Shown: positions 1 to 8,560 of the stretch, in pieces
Layout of the letters: every line of letters starts with the position of its first letter
Position numbering within the stretch: the first letter of the stretch is position 1
DNA from: Streptomyces umbrinus
GTDB lineage: Bacteria > Actinomycetota > Actinomycetes > Streptomycetales > Streptomycetaceae
NCBI RefSeq assembly: GCF_030817415.1
Contig: NZ_JAUSZI010000002.1
Coordinates: 3,720,001-3,784,000, forward strand
Direction of reading: 5' to 3'
DNA: 64,000 nt
The notes under the pieces: model-generated
Databases searched by the model: none
Told to the model about the DNA's origin: nothing
What the model saw: the letters and a program-made list of their open reading frames with translations, nothing else
Position numbers and translations under genes: made by a program

Positions 1-2
1 TC

Positions 3-578
3 CTTGAGCGGCTGCATCCCGATGTGTCGGTGCGTTCGCTGGCCGAGGCCAAGTCGATGCTGGAGGCCGCGGGGGCGCTGCGCCGCCTGTGGGTCGAGCC
101 ACCGGCCGGCCCGGTCTTCGAGTCGGTGGCCGAGCGGACCGGGCGGCAGGCCGAGGCGATGCGGGCGGGCGCCGACGCGGAAGCGGCACCGCTGGTCGAC
201 GCGGCCCTGGCGGTACGCGACGAACTGCTGGCCTCCCCGCCCGAGTCCCGCCTCCTGCACGGCACCTTCCGGCAGAGCAAGGTGCTGGCCGGCCAACGCA
301 GCCCCTGGCTGGCCGTGGGGCCCGACCCCGTCGTCGGCGAGTGCGCCTTCGACCTGGCCCGGCTGGTCCGTGACCGGGTCGAGGACCTGATCGCCTCCCC
401 CTCCGGCTCCGCCATCACCCGTCGCCGGGTCAAGCGCCTCGCGGAGTCCCTGGACCTGGACCAGGAGCGGGTGCGCGGCTGGACCCTGTTCCGGGCCGTG
501 GAGTCGGGCGTACGGGCTCGGCGCGTGGGCCGGTCCCAGGACGCGGAGCTGTTGCTGGAGTTCGCGAGCTGGTTGTAG
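3..578 (+). CDS. Aminoglycoside/hydroxyurea phosphotransferase-like protein, C-terminal part
   Basis: The reading frame is open at the left window edge, so only about the last 191 codons are present. The layout resembles the C-terminal lobe of the APH(6) streptomycin-kinase family: an HG motif, a VL motif, then PWLAVGPDPVVGE and FDLARLVRDRVED, which match the usual stretch ending in a DP-x-x-x-V-G-x-x-x-(Y/F)DLA segment. The catalytic loop reads HGTFRQSKVL, whereas the family normally has HGD followed by an Asn. The catalytic Asp and the metal-binding Asn are therefore replaced by Thr and Lys. From this I infer a degenerate or non-kinase homologue. It ends just before a convergent ferredoxin gene. 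Confidence 0.55.
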   Translation, partial: LERLHPDVSVRSLAEAKSMLEAAGALRRLWVEPPAGPVFESVAERTGRQAEAMRAGADAEAAPLVDAALAVRDELLASPPESRLLHGTFRQSKVLAGQRSPWLAVGPDPVVGECAFDLARLVRDRVEDLIASPSGSAITRRRVKRLAESLDLDQERVRGWTLFRAVESGVRARRVGRSQDAELLLEFASWL

Positions 579-613
579 GGGTCGGCGGTTCGGCGTGGGT
601 GGCGTGGGTGCCT

Positions 614-964
614 TCATGCCGCCGCGAGTCTGAGGGCCAGGACCGGGCAGTCCGCCGCCGCTCTGCGGGCACGTTTCAACGTGCGGGCGGGGACGGGGCG
701 CGCGTCGACGAGCGGGTAGCCCCATTCGTCGAGGGTGACGTGTTCGGGGAGAAGCTCGGCGCAGAGGCCGTGGGCCCGGCAGGACGTCCAGTCGATGTCC
801 AGTGCCGCGGCAGGCAACGTTTGCCCGTTGAGGAGCGGCGTCCGGTGCGTGCTCTCGGTGTGCCGGCCGGAAGTCCTCGTACTGGACGTACTTGGGCTTT
901 CGGCCGGTGCGGCGAGAGTGCGTGCCGGGCGTCGCGACGGGGCGAACGTTGCCTGTCGCGGCAC
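614..964 (-). pseudogene. 3Fe-4S-type ferredoxin, 5' end cut off by an IS630 insertion
   Basis: The C-terminal part contains CRAHGLC (the CxxHxxC pattern of 3Fe-4S ferredoxins) and later ADCPVLAL with the remaining Cys-Pro, giving a small electron-transfer protein. The original start lies on the other side of the insertion element: an ATG at 2405, one base after the NuoF-like gene's stop, begins MDQLPQH. If the element and one TA copy are removed, this runs in frame through Leu-Val into this fragment. The remaining in-frame GTG at 964 has no visible ribosome site. In context it was the last gene of a flavin/ferredoxin redox operon. Either it is inactive or it is expressed from inside the IS. 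Confidence 0.7.
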
Positions 965-966
965 TA

Positions 967-2382
967 GTGTGATGCGCCAGAAATCCTGATGGTTAGTTTT
1001 GCTCGGTTTTCTGGCCGGTGGTTCCGACCTTGGTGAGGTAGTCGGCGAGAAAGTTGAGGATCTCGTCGGCTGTCTTGGTCCAGGTGAAGGGCCGCGGGTT
1101 CTGGTTCCAGGTGTCGATCCATGCGGTGATGTCGTCCTCCAGCGCCTTCACGGAGGTGTGGACGCTGCGGCGGATGAGCTTGTCGGTCAGCAGGCCGAAC
1201 CACCGCTCTACCTGGTTCATCCACGAGGAGCCGGTGGGGGTGAAGTGGACGTGGAAGCGTGGGTGTCTGCCGAGCCATGTCCTGATGTCGGCGGTGTTGT
1301 GGGTGGCGTAGTTGTCGCAGACGAGGTGCACGTCGAGCCCGGCGGGCACCGCCTTGTCTATCGTGACCAGGAACTTCTTGAACTCGATCGCCCGGTGGCG
1401 GCGGTGCAGTGCTGATATGACGGTGCCGTCGGCGATGTTGAAGGCGGCGAACAGGCTGGTGATGCCGTGCCTCAGATAGTCGTGGGTGCGGCGTTCGGGC
1501 ATGCCCGGCATCATCGGCAGCACCGGCTGCGAGCGGTCCAGCGCCTGGATCTGGCTCTTCTCGTCCACGCAGAGCACGACCGCCTTCTCGGGCGGGTGGT
1601 GGTACAGGCCGACAACGTCGACGACCTTGGCGACGAACTGCGGGTCGGTGGAGAGCTTGAAGGAGTCCTGCAGGTGGGGCTTGAGGTCGAACCGCTTCCA
1701 GATTCGCCCGATGGTCGATTTCGACAGGCCGGTGCGCTGGGCCATCGAGGCCCGTGACCAGTGCGTGTCCTGGCCCGGGACCGACTCCAGGGTGGCCACG
1801 ACGACCTCCTCGACCTGGTCGAGGAGGATCGAAGGCGGTCGGCCCGAGCGGGGCTCGTCCTGCAGACCCTCGAGGCGTTTCGCGATGAACCGGGCCCGCC
1901 AGCGGTCCACGGTCGACCTGTCGATGCCGAGGTCGGCCGCGGCCTGCTGGTTCGTCCCGCCCTCCGCGCAGCGCAGCACGATCTTGGCCCGCAACGCGAG
2001 GAATTGGGCGGTCTTGGCCTGCCGAGCCCACTGCTGGAGCTGTCTGCGCTCGGCATCGTCGAGGATCAGGTCGGCCTTCGGCCGGCCAATCCAGCCGGCG
2101 TCTTCCAGCCCGGCCATCCGCTCTGCGGCGAATGCCCGACGCCACTTGCCGACCGTCTTGGCCTGGACACCGACGAGCCGTGCGACACCCGCGTTTGACA
2201 TGCCGTCAGCACACGCCAGGATGATGCGGGCCTTCTCGGCCGAGCGCCGGTGCGGCAATTCCGTCCGGCGCACCAACTCGGCACGCTCCGTCTCGGACAA
2301 CGTGATCGCCACAGCAGAAGGCCCCGAATGCGACATGCCAACAGGGTAGTAACTAACCATCAGGATTTCTGGCGCATCACAC
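967..2382. mobile_element. IS630-family insertion sequence, 1416 bp, complete
   Basis: Both ends begin GTGTGATGCGCCAGAAATCC, and the inverted repeats are identical for 32 bases (967-998 and 2351-2382). A TA dinucleotide flanks each end (965-966 and 2383-2384), which is the target duplication expected of IS630/Tc1-mariner elements. One transposase gene fills the interior on the minus strand. Intact termini and an intact transposase suggest a recent, possibly still mobile insertion. It sits inside codon 8 of a ferredoxin gene. Confidence 0.95.
993..2336 (-). CDS. IS630-family transposase
   Basis: This is a 447-residue DDE transposase. Two helix-turn-helix regions are visible in the N-terminal half ([18 protein letters not shown] and [17 protein letters not shown]). 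They are followed by the catalytic core with CVDEKSQ (first Asp), CDNYATH (second Asp) and NQVERWFG (Glu). The length fits full-length IS630 transposases. The ATG at 2336 (MSHSGPS) is preferred. An upstream in-frame codon at 2360 lies inside the terminal inverted repeat and would add eight residues. The gene runs to within 26 bases of the left end of the element and shows no disruption. Confidence 0.93.
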   Translation of the reverse strand: MSHSGPSAVAITLSETERAELVRRTELPHRRSAEKARIILACADGMSNAGVARLVGVQAKTVGKWRRAFAAERMAGLEDAGWIGRPKADLILDDAERRQLQQWARQAKTAQFLALRAKIVLRCAEGGTNQQAAADLGIDRSTVDRWRARFIAKRLEGLQDEPRSGRPPSILLDQVEEVVVATLESVPGQDTHWSRASMAQRTGLSKSTIGRIWKRFDLKPHLQDSFKLSTDPQFVAKVVDVVGLYHHPPEKAVVLCVDEKSQIQALDRSQPVLPMMPGMPERRTHDYLRHGITSLFAAFNIADGTVISALHRRHRAIEFKKFLVTIDKAVPAGLDVHLVCDNYATHNTADIRTWLGRHPRFHVHFTPTGSSWMNQVERWFGLLTDKLIRRSVHTSVKALEDDITAWIDTWNQNPRPFTWTKTADEILNFLADYLTKVGTTGQKTEQN

Positions 2383-2407
2383 TAGGTGCTGGGGCAGCTG
2401 GTCCATG

Positions 2408-3625
2408 TCAGCTCCGGTGTTCGGGAACGGGCAGCAGGGGCATGCGGTCGGTCGCGGTGCACAACCCCCGTACGTGGGCGTCGAGTTCGGCGGCGAAGGT
2501 GGTCAGGGCGCTGCGGACCAGGCGGACCGTGCCGTCGGGGTGGTGGCAGGCGCCGCGGCCCTCAACGAGTCCGGCCCAGCGGGCGACGTCGTCGCGGGCG
2601 GTGCCCTGGGTGCCTGGGACGGCCAGCGTGCGGAAGGCGGCGGCGATACGCGGCAGGCCGTTGAGGCAGGGGCCGCACTGGCCGGCCGACTCCAGTGCCA
2701 GGTACCGCAGGACGCGCGCTGTTTCGGCGGGGCCGCAGCGGTCGGCGGGGAGGGCGGCGAGGACACCCGCGCCCAAGGTGGCGGCGGACAGGCCGAGTTG
2801 GGCCGCCTCCCCGGTCGGGAGCCAGGTGCCGTGGTAGCCGCCGAGCAGGATCGCGCCGGTGCCCTCCAGCGGAAGCAGCCGGTGCAGGGGTATGCCGAAG
2901 GGTGCCTCCACGACCTGCGGCTCGCGGCCGGGGACGTGGACCGTGCACAGGGCGCTGCCCGGTTCCGACGGGGTGCCGGCCGAGCGGAACCAGTCCGCTC
3001 CGTAGCGGGCGATCAGCGCGAGGTGGGCGAGCGTCTCGACGTTCTGGACGAGGGTGGGTGCCCGGCGTACGCCCTGTTCGCTCACCGGAGGGTCCTGGTG
3101 GCGGGGCAGGGCGGCGTGGCCGGAGAGGTGCTGGGCGAGGGCCGAGGACTCTCCCGACAGGAAGCGCCTGGGCAGGCGTACGACGCGTACGGGGAAGGGG
3201 TCGTCCCGTTCGGCCAGGGCCGCTTCGAGGCGGGTCGCCCCGTCCTCCACGGCGAGGTACGCCTCCCCCGCTCCGGTCGCCCGGGCAGCCAACTGCAGCC
3301 CGTCCAGGACCAGATGGGGCGAGAGGCTCAGCAGCGTCCTGTCCTTGGCGCTCGCCGGTTCGCCCTCGGCGCCGTTCGCGACGACGACCGGGGCGCGGCC
3401 GGTGCGGCGGGCCGCGTCGATGACCGACACGAACTTGCGGTACGTGGGGAAGGCGGCGCCTCCCCTGCCGGTGAGGCCGGACTCCGCGAGGGTGTGCAGG
3501 AGGGCCGCCGGGTCGGCGTGGGTGAGAGGGCCGTAGCGGGTCTCGTGCGTGGCGCGGTCGGCCGGGGCGGCGCCCGGGGCGAGGAGGCGTGGGGACATGA
3601 GGATGTCCGTGAACGTGCTGGTCAT
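2408..3625 (-). CDS. NuoF-like (SLBB) NADH:acceptor flavoprotein subunit
   Basis: This 405-residue protein is related to the 51-kDa subunit of complex I, which binds NADH, FMN and an Fe-S cluster. Visible signatures are GLTGRGGAAFPTYRK (nucleotide/FMN loop), VVANGAEGEPASAKDR, and near the C-terminus ESAGQCGPCLNGL with a later Cys in GACHHPDG. The first cluster cysteine of the complex I motif is Ala here, so cluster binding may differ. The ATG at 3625 overlaps the stop of the membrane gene upstream (ATGA). I infer that it feeds electrons from NAD(P)H, or to or from the adjacent ferredoxin, into the membrane partner. Confidence 0.8.
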   Translation of the reverse strand: MTSTFTDILMSPRLLAPGAAPADRATHETRYGPLTHADPAALLHTLAESGLTGRGGAAFPTYRKFVSVIDAARRTGRAPVVVANGAEGEPASAKDRTLLSLSPHLVLDGLQLAARATGAGEAYLAVEDGATRLEAALAERDDPFPVRVVRLPRRFLSGESSALAQHLSGHAALPRHQDPPVSEQGVRRAPTLVQNVETLAHLALIARYGADWFRSAGTPSEPGSALCTVHVPGREPQVVEAPFGIPLHRLLPLEGTGAILLGGYHGTWLPTGEAAQLGLSAATLGAGVLAALPADRCGPAETARVLRYLALESAGQCGPCLNGLPRIAAAFRTLAVPGTQGTARDDVARWAGLVEGRGACHHPDGTVRLVRSALTTFAAELDAHVRGLCTATDRMPLLPVPEHRS

Positions 3626-4203
3626 GGTCGCGCCCCTTCGGCGGTGAGGAGGGTGGCGGGGGTGCGGCGGTCGGCTCGGGCGGCCCGGGTGACGCGGATC
3701 GTGAAGGCGGTGAGGACCGCTGCCACGCAGGTGACGGTCAGCCAGAGCATCCAGTCGGTGCCTGTGTCCGTGCCGATTCCCATGCCGTGGATCAGGGCCA
3801 CGGGCCAGGACGCGTAGGCCAGCCAGTGGATGGCTCGCCAGGTGCGGTGGCCGAGCCTCTCGCGGAAGAGGCTGGTGACCAGGACGGCGAGCATCAGGTC
3901 CAGGGCGACCGTGCCGAGGCCCAGCCAGAGGGGCTGGTAGTCGGAGGCGAACGGGATCAGGACGTCGAGGGGGCTGATGTCGACGTAGCCGTCGATGACC
4001 GCTGTGGCTATGTGGATGGCCAGGAAGGCTGTCGCGGAGAGGGAGATGGTGCGGTGCAGGGAGACCGTGCCGAAGCGTGGGAGGCCGGGTAGGCGGGTCC
4101 TCAGCCGTACTGCCACGCCCAGGAGCACCACCACGGTGAAGAGCACCAGGCAGACGGCACCGGTGGCTCGGTTGGCGTACCAGAGGATGGAGGCGTCGGT
4201 CAT
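3622..4203 (-). CDS. Ferric-reductase-like transmembrane protein
   Basis: The 193-residue protein has about five to six hydrophobic helices and histidines placed in pairs within helices (LHRTISLSATAFLAIH and IHWLAYASWPVALIH). This is the pattern of b-haem-binding ferric-reductase-like membrane domains. No soluble FAD/NAD domain is attached, so it probably depends on the neighbouring NuoF-like protein and flavin carrier. Start and stop overlap both neighbours by ATGA, so translation is coupled. Expected role: moving electrons across the cytoplasmic membrane. Confidence 0.8.
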   Translation of the reverse strand: MTDASILWYANRATGAVCLVLFTVVVLLGVAVRLRTRLPGLPRFGTVSLHRTISLSATAFLAIHIATAVIDGYVDISPLDVLIPFASDYQPLWLGLGTVALDLMLAVLVTSLFRERLGHRTWRAIHWLAYASWPVALIHGMGIGTDTGTDWMLWLTVTCVAAVLTAFTIRVTRAARADRRTPATLLTAEGARP

Positions 4204-5510
4204 GGGGCCGTCTCCGTCTCGGTGACCGCCGGGAGTTCTTCGCCCCCGCCGCCCTTACCCTTCCCGTCCCTGGGGGCTGCGCCCCCAGACCCCCCTTTGT
4301 CTTCAAACGCCTGACGGGCTGGGTGGGCAGGGGCTTGCCGGGTGGGTGGGTTGACCGGGGTGGGTGGGAAATCGGCCTGAACGGCCTCGTCCTCAAACGC
4401 CGGACGGGCTAGTTGTGCCTGGACTGGGCTATGACAGTTCGGCCCAGCCGCGAAGTCTCCAGCCCCTCCGGCGTTTGAGGAGCGGGGGTTCGGGGGCGGA
4501 GCCCCTGAGTCAGGGACGGGAACGGGTGGGGGCGGCGGGAGCGAGAACTGCGGTGTCCCGGTCGTCGGCCAGCCCGGTGTCGTCACCACCGTGCCGTCCC
4601 GGGCCACCAGCCTCGCCGGGAGGCCCAGGCCGGACAGCCACCGTTCCGCGCCCGTGCCCTTGATGAGGGCCGCCGTGCCGGCCGCGTTCGCGTCGGCGCA
4701 GGTGGTGGCGGCGACCGAGACCGTCCGCCAGGGGGAATCCGTCGGAAGGCCGGTGTTCGGGTCGAGGATGTGGTGGAGGGTGTGCGGGCCCGAGCGCCAG
4801 GTGCGGGCGGCCGTGCCCGAGGTGGCGAGCCCACCGCCGCGCAGGCCGACCGTCGCGTACGGGCCCTGCGGAGGCGTCTCGTCGACCGGACCCGTGACGT
4901 CCTGGACGCGGATCCGCCAGCCACCCGCCGGGGGTTCGCCGGCGACCGCCGTGTCGCCACCGAGGCTCACCAGAACCCCGCAGCCCGCCGCCCGCGCAAG
5001 TGTCACCGCGGCCTTGTCCGCCGCCCAGGCCTTGGCCGTGGCACCGAGGTCGAGGCGGACCCCGGCCGGGACGGTGACCGTACCGGTCGCGCGGTCCAGG
5101 CGTATCAGGCGCCAGCCCGGAACGGGGCGCACGGTGAGCTTCACCGGGCGCCCGTCCTCCTGGACCAGCCGGAAGTCGCGGTCGTAGCCGATGGCGTTCA
5201 TCGCCGAGCCGACCGTCGGGTCGACGGCTCCGTCCGTCGCCGCGGCGGCTCGCAACGCCACCGCCAGCGCCTCCGCGAGCAGCGGGCTGACCCTGACGGG
5301 CCGCCCTCCGGCGCTGTCGAGCGCGACCAGCTCGGAGTCCTCGCGGAACCTGCTGCACGCCGCGTCGACCTCGGCCAGGTGCCGGGCGAGCAGCAGGTTG
5401 CAGGAGTCCAGCAGCGCCGGGTCCGTCCTGACGAGGCGCACGCTCGTACCGAGGGCACGCCAGTTCGCCGCGGCCGTAGGGCGCGCGGAGGTGTCGGCGG
5501 CGGTCATCAC
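4200..5510 (-). CDS. apbE: FAD:protein FMN transferase (ApbE family) with a repeat-derived C-terminal tail
   Basis: ApbE enzymes attach FMN to Ser/Thr of extracytosolic redox proteins using FAD and Mg. The first roughly 320 residues fit the family: RFREDSELVALD, TDGAVDPTVGSAMNAIGYDRD, RLDLGATAKAWAADKA, VSLGGDTAVAG and TCADANAAGTAAL. No clear signal peptide is seen. The last roughly 110 residues, rich in Pro and Gly, come from two copies of a dispersed intergenic repeat (4240-4325 and 4388-4540), so the ancestral stop appears to have been lost. The start is GTG 5510 or ATG 5507, overlapping the stop of the Ser-rich gene. Confidence 0.9.
   Translation of the reverse strand: MMTAADTSARPTAAANWRALGTSVRLVRTDPALLDSCNLLLARHLAEVDAACSRFREDSELVALDSAGGRPVRVSPLLAEALAVALRAAAATDGAVDPTVGSAMNAIGYDRDFRLVQEDGRPVKLTVRPVPGWRLIRLDRATGTVTVPAGVRLDLGATAKAWAADKAAVTLARAAGCGVLVSLGGDTAVAGEPPAGGWRIRVQDVTGPVDETPPQGPYATVGLRGGGLATSGTAARTWRSGPHTLHHILDPNTGLPTDSPWRTVSVAATTCADANAAGTAALIKGTGAERWLSGLGLPARLVARDGTVVTTPGWPTTGTPQFSLPPPPPVPVPDSGAPPPNPRSSNAGGAGDFAAGPNCHSPVQAQLARPAFEDEAVQADFPPTPVNPPTRQAPAHPARQAFEDKGGSGGAAPRDGKGKGGGGEELPAVTETETAP
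4240..4325. repeat. Dispersed GC-rich repeat, family B, copy 1 (inside apbE)
   Basis: It contains CCCTGGGGGCTGCGCCCCCA (a hairpin) followed by TCTTCAAACGCCTGACGGGC. The same two modules recur at 4388-4540, 9499-9599 and 42593-42677. Here it is read as coding sequence in the extreme C-terminus of apbE. Confidence 0.8.
4388..4540. repeat. Dispersed GC-rich repeat, family B, copy 2 (inverted pair, inside apbE)
   Basis: The module CCTCAAACGCCGGACGGGCT at about 4390 faces its inverted partner AGCCCCTCCGGCGTTTGAGG at about 4463. The second copy is followed by a GGGGGTTCGGGGGCGGAGCC hairpin and an ACGGGAACGGGTGGGGGCGG tract. It is translated as part of the apbE tail. Confidence 0.8.
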
Positions 5511-5863
5511 GACGCCCCCGAGGTGGAGTCGGCGGTCCCGCTGTCGTCGGGGGAGGTCAGGTCGTCGGACGAGCCCTGCAGCGACGAGGAGGAGTCGCTC
5601 CCGCTGTCCGAGGCCGAGGAATCCGACGACGAGGATGACGATGAGAAAGAAGAAGACGTGTCGTCCGACTGCGAGGTCGTCGATGACGATGACGACGAGT
5701 CCGTGGTTCCGGCCGCCGCCGTCGTCGTCGCCGCCGACTCCATCGTGCCGATGAGTGCGAAGACTCCCGCCGCGGCCGCAAGTGTCACCGCCGCTGCCGC
5801 GGCAGCCGTACGCCGTGCGCCTCTGCGGACCGCCGCGGCGGCCCCCCGTTCGCTGCCAGACAT
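5507..5863 (-). CDS. Ser/Asp-rich single-span membrane protein, possible flavinylated carrier
   Basis: The ATG at 5863 follows a strong GGGAGGGGAG ribosome site. The 118-residue product has a basic N-terminus, one hydrophobic stretch (about residues 15-40) and then a low-complexity Ser/Asp/Thr tail. The last seven residues are DSTSGAS. ApbE substrates carry a D-x-x-(S/T)-G-A-(T/S) motif in which the last residue receives FMN, so the extreme C-terminus fits the motif. The gene overlaps apbE and leads the redox operon. I infer an extracytosolic flavin carrier. I do not recognise the family, and it could simply be a cell-wall-spanning Ser-rich protein. Confidence 0.65.
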   Translation of the reverse strand: MSGSERGAAAAVRRGARRTAAAAAAVTLAAAAGVFALIGTMESAATTTAAAGTTDSSSSSSTTSQSDDTSSSFSSSSSSSDSSASDSGSDSSSSLQGSSDDLTSPDDSGTADSTSGAS

Positions 5864-5951
5864 GACTGCTCCCCTCCCGAATGACGCTGTGTCACGTCCT
5901 ACGGTCGGGGAGCAGCCTGAGAGAAAACTGTGCGGCGCCCATACGCCCGGC

Positions 5952-5974
5952 AAGAAGTCTCTGAGAGGCTTCTT
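5952..5974 (-). terminator. Hairpin downstream of proS
   Basis: AAGAAGTCTC and GAGGCTTCTT pair over ten bases (one G-T) around a three-base loop, 47-69 bases beyond the proS stop. It probably ends proS transcription before the redox operon starts at 5863. The rest of the gap 5864-6020 would hold that operon's promoter; no clear -35/-10 pair stands out. Confidence 0.5.
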
Positions 5975-6020
5975 AACCGCGCGGCGTCAGTTGCTCGGCG
6001 AGGTCAGTTGCCTGGCAGGG

Positions 6021-7715
6021 TCAGTTGCTCAGGCGGGCGATCGCCTCGTCCACCGTCAGCTCCTCGCGCTCACCGGTGCGGCGGTCCTTCAGTTCCAGGA
6101 CGCCCTCGGCGGAGCGGCGGCCGGCCACCAGGATCTTCGGTACGCCGATGAGCTCTGCGTCCGTGAACTTCACGCCCGGCGAGACACCCGCCCGGTCGTC
6201 CACGAGCACGCGGACGCCCGCCGCGCCCAGCTTCTCCGAGACGTCGAGGGCCAGTTCGGTCTGCAGTGCCTTGCCCGCGGCGACGACATGGACGTCGGCC
6301 GGGGCGATCTCGGCGGGCCAGACCAGGCCCTGCTCGTCCGCGTGCTGCTCGGCGAGCGCCGCGACCGCACGCGAGACACCGATGCCGTACGAGCCCATGG
6401 TGACGCGAACCGGCTTGCCCTGCCGGCCGAGCACGTCGAGCTGGAGGGCGTCGGCGTACTTGCGGCCGAGCTGGAAGATGTGGCCGATCTCGATGGCGCG
6501 GTCCAGCGTGAGGCCGGTGCCACAGGCGGGGCAGGGGTCGCCTTCCTGCACGACCACCGCGTCCACGTACTCGTCGACCTCGAAGTCACGGCCCGCGACG
6601 ACGTTCTTCGCGTGCACGCCCTCCTTGTTGGCGCCGGTGATCCAGGCGGTGCCGGGGGCGACGCGGGGGTCGGCGAGGTAGCGGACCTTCTCCAGGCCCT
6701 GCGGGCCGACGTATCCGCGTACGAGGTCGTCGCGGCCCGTGAAGTCCTCGGCCGTGACGAGTTCGACGGCGGCGGGGGTGAAGTGCGCCTCCACCTTGTC
6801 CATGTCGACCTCGCGGTCGCCGGGTACTCCGATGGCCACGATCTCGCCGTCCACCTTGACCAGCAGGTTCTTCAGGGTGGCGGAGGCGGGGACGTCCAGG
6901 TACGCGGCGAGCGTCTCGATGGTCGGGGTCTCGGGGGTCGGGATCTCCTCGAGAGCGGGCACGGCCGACCCGTCCACCGGCTTCAGCGCGTACGTGATCG
7001 CCTCGGTGTTGGCCGCGTAGTCGCAGTTCGGGCAGTCGGCGAAGGTGTCCTCGCCGGCGGCGGCCGGGGCGAGGAACTCCTCGGACTTGGAGCCGCCCAT
7101 GGCGCCCGCGGTGGCCGCGCAGATGCGGTAGTCCAGGCCGAGACGCGTGAAGATCTTCTGGTACGCCTCGCGGTGCAGGGCGTACGACTTGGCCAGGCCC
7201 TCGTCCTCCGTGTCGAAGGAGTACGAGTCCTTCATCAGGAACTCGCGGCCTCGCAGGATGCCGGCGCGGGGACGGGCCTCGTCGCGGTACTTGTTCTGGA
7301 TCTGGTAGAGGATCACCGGCAGGTCCTTGTAGGACGAGCACTGGTCCTTGACCAGGAGGGTGAAGATCTCCTCGTGGGTCGGGCCGAGGAGGTAGTCACC
7401 GCCCCTGCGGTCGTTGAGGCGGAACAGCTCGGGGCCGTACTCCTCCCAGCGGCCGGTCGCCTCGTAGGGCTCCTTCGGCAGCAGGGCGGGCAGCGCGACC
7501 TCCTGGGCGCCGATGGCGTCCATCTCCTCGCGGACGACCCGCTCCACATTGTTCAGGACCTTCTTGCCCAGCGGCAGCCAGGACCACAGGCCGGCGGCGG
7601 TGCGGCGTACGTAGCCGGCGCGCACCAGCAGCTTGTGGCTGAGCACCTCGGCGTCCGCCGGGTCGTCACGCAGTGTCTTGACCATCAAACGGGACATGCG
7701 CTGGACCTGGGCCAT
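6021..7715 (-). CDS. proS: Prolyl-tRNA synthetase
   Basis: This class II synthetase charges tRNA-Pro with proline in the cytoplasm. The 564-residue length fits the bacterial form with the inserted editing domain. Motif 2 is visible around [20 protein letters not shown], the Pro-pocket GPTHEE is present, and the editing (YbaK-like) insert occupies about residues 225-400. The C-terminal anticodon-binding domain starts near [14 protein letters not shown]. The ATG at 7715 has an AGGAG site eight to ten bases upstream. It is transcribed alone, with a hairpin downstream. Confidence 0.97.
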   Translation of the reverse strand: MAQVQRMSRLMVKTLRDDPADAEVLSHKLLVRAGYVRRTAAGLWSWLPLGKKVLNNVERVVREEMDAIGAQEVALPALLPKEPYEATGRWEEYGPELFRLNDRRGGDYLLGPTHEEIFTLLVKDQCSSYKDLPVILYQIQNKYRDEARPRAGILRGREFLMKDSYSFDTEDEGLAKSYALHREAYQKIFTRLGLDYRICAATAGAMGGSKSEEFLAPAAAGEDTFADCPNCDYAANTEAITYALKPVDGSAVPALEEIPTPETPTIETLAAYLDVPASATLKNLLVKVDGEIVAIGVPGDREVDMDKVEAHFTPAAVELVTAEDFTGRDDLVRGYVGPQGLEKVRYLADPRVAPGTAWITGANKEGVHAKNVVAGRDFEVDEYVDAVVVQEGDPCPACGTGLTLDRAIEIGHIFQLGRKYADALQLDVLGRQGKPVRVTMGSYGIGVSRAVAALAEQHADEQGLVWPAEIAPADVHVVAAGKALQTELALDVSEKLGAAGVRVLVDDRAGVSPGVKFTDAELIGVPKILVAGRRSAEGVLELKDRRTGEREELTVDEAIARLSN

Positions 7716-7853
7716 GGTTCTCGACTCCTGCTGCGTAAGGGTGATGGCTAGGAGGTTAGCCGGGGGGCCGCCGTCGCCGGAAATCCGTTTACGGCGCCGG
7801 AGGAATCCGTCGGCGGTGCCGGAGGGGTCGGTCGGCGGCGCGGGGAGGACGGG

Positions 7854-8423
7854 TCAGCGGCGCCGGAGGGGCAGCGGGGCGCCCATCACCGCGTACGGCT
7901 TCGGTGCGCTGGGGAACAGGACCTGCCTGGCGAGGTCCTCGTATCCGAGCGAGCGGTACAGGCCGCGGGCCGGGCTCTCCGTGTCGATGGCGGAGAGGAT
8001 CGAGCGGGGCTGGGCGGCGCTGTCCGTGATGGTGGTGATCAGGGCACGGCCGACGCCCTGGTTCTGGAAGCCCGGGTGGACGTGCAGTTCGGTGATCACG
8101 AAGGAGTCGTCCAGCCAACCGTCGGATCCCTGGCTGCGCAGATAGGGCTCGACGACGGTGGACCACCAGTGCGTCCTGTCGTTGGGCATGCCGTAGACGA
8201 AGCCGACGAGGCGTCCGTCCGCGGTGGTCGCGCCTAGCGCGCGGGCGCCGGGGTACGTGATGTGCCGCAGCACGATCTGTCGTCGTACGGCGATCTCGTC
8301 CGAGCCGAGTCCGAACGCCAGGGCTTGGACGGCCAGCGCCTCGTCGATCCTGGCGGCCAGGTCCAGGAGACCGATGACGATGTCGTCGGGCGTGACGGGG
8401 CCCTGACCGGGGAAGCGCAGCAT
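7854..8423 (-). CDS. GNAT-family N-acetyltransferase
   Basis: The 189-residue protein has the GNAT acetyl-CoA loop in ITELHVHPGFQNQGVGRALI (motif A, Q/RxxGxG/A). A typical C-terminal ARGLYRSLGYEDLARQV segment forms the last strand and helix. The substrate cannot be told from the sequence. The start at 8423 gives MLRFPGQGPVTPDD, an extended N-terminus that is plausible in length. It is followed in the same direction by proS, 138 bases away. Confidence 0.85.
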   Translation of the reverse strand: MLRFPGQGPVTPDDIVIGLLDLAARIDEALAVQALAFGLGSDEIAVRRQIVLRHITYPGARALGATTADGRLVGFVYGMPNDRTHWWSTVVEPYLRSQGSDGWLDDSFVITELHVHPGFQNQGVGRALITTITDSAAQPRSILSAIDTESPARGLYRSLGYEDLARQVLFPSAPKPYAVMGAPLPLRRR

Positions 8424-8495
8424 GCCCGGAGACTACCCGGGCGATTCGTTTCAGTGCGTCGGGGACGAGGGGTTGTCTTGTTGCTGCGGGTACGT

Positions 8496-8526
8496 TGTGG
8501 CTGGTCGCGCAGTTCCCCGCGCCCCT
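8496..8526. repeat. Dispersed repeat family A (GCGCAGTTCCCCGCGC core)
   Basis: This copy reads TGGCTGGTCGCGCAGTTCCC followed by CGCGCCCCT, lying between two GNAT genes. Ten similar copies in both orientations are in this window, all outside the coding regions I call. Confidence 0.8.
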
Positions 8527-8560
8527 GAGTGCCTGCGCCCTTGCGGGGCTCGGCCCGCCC

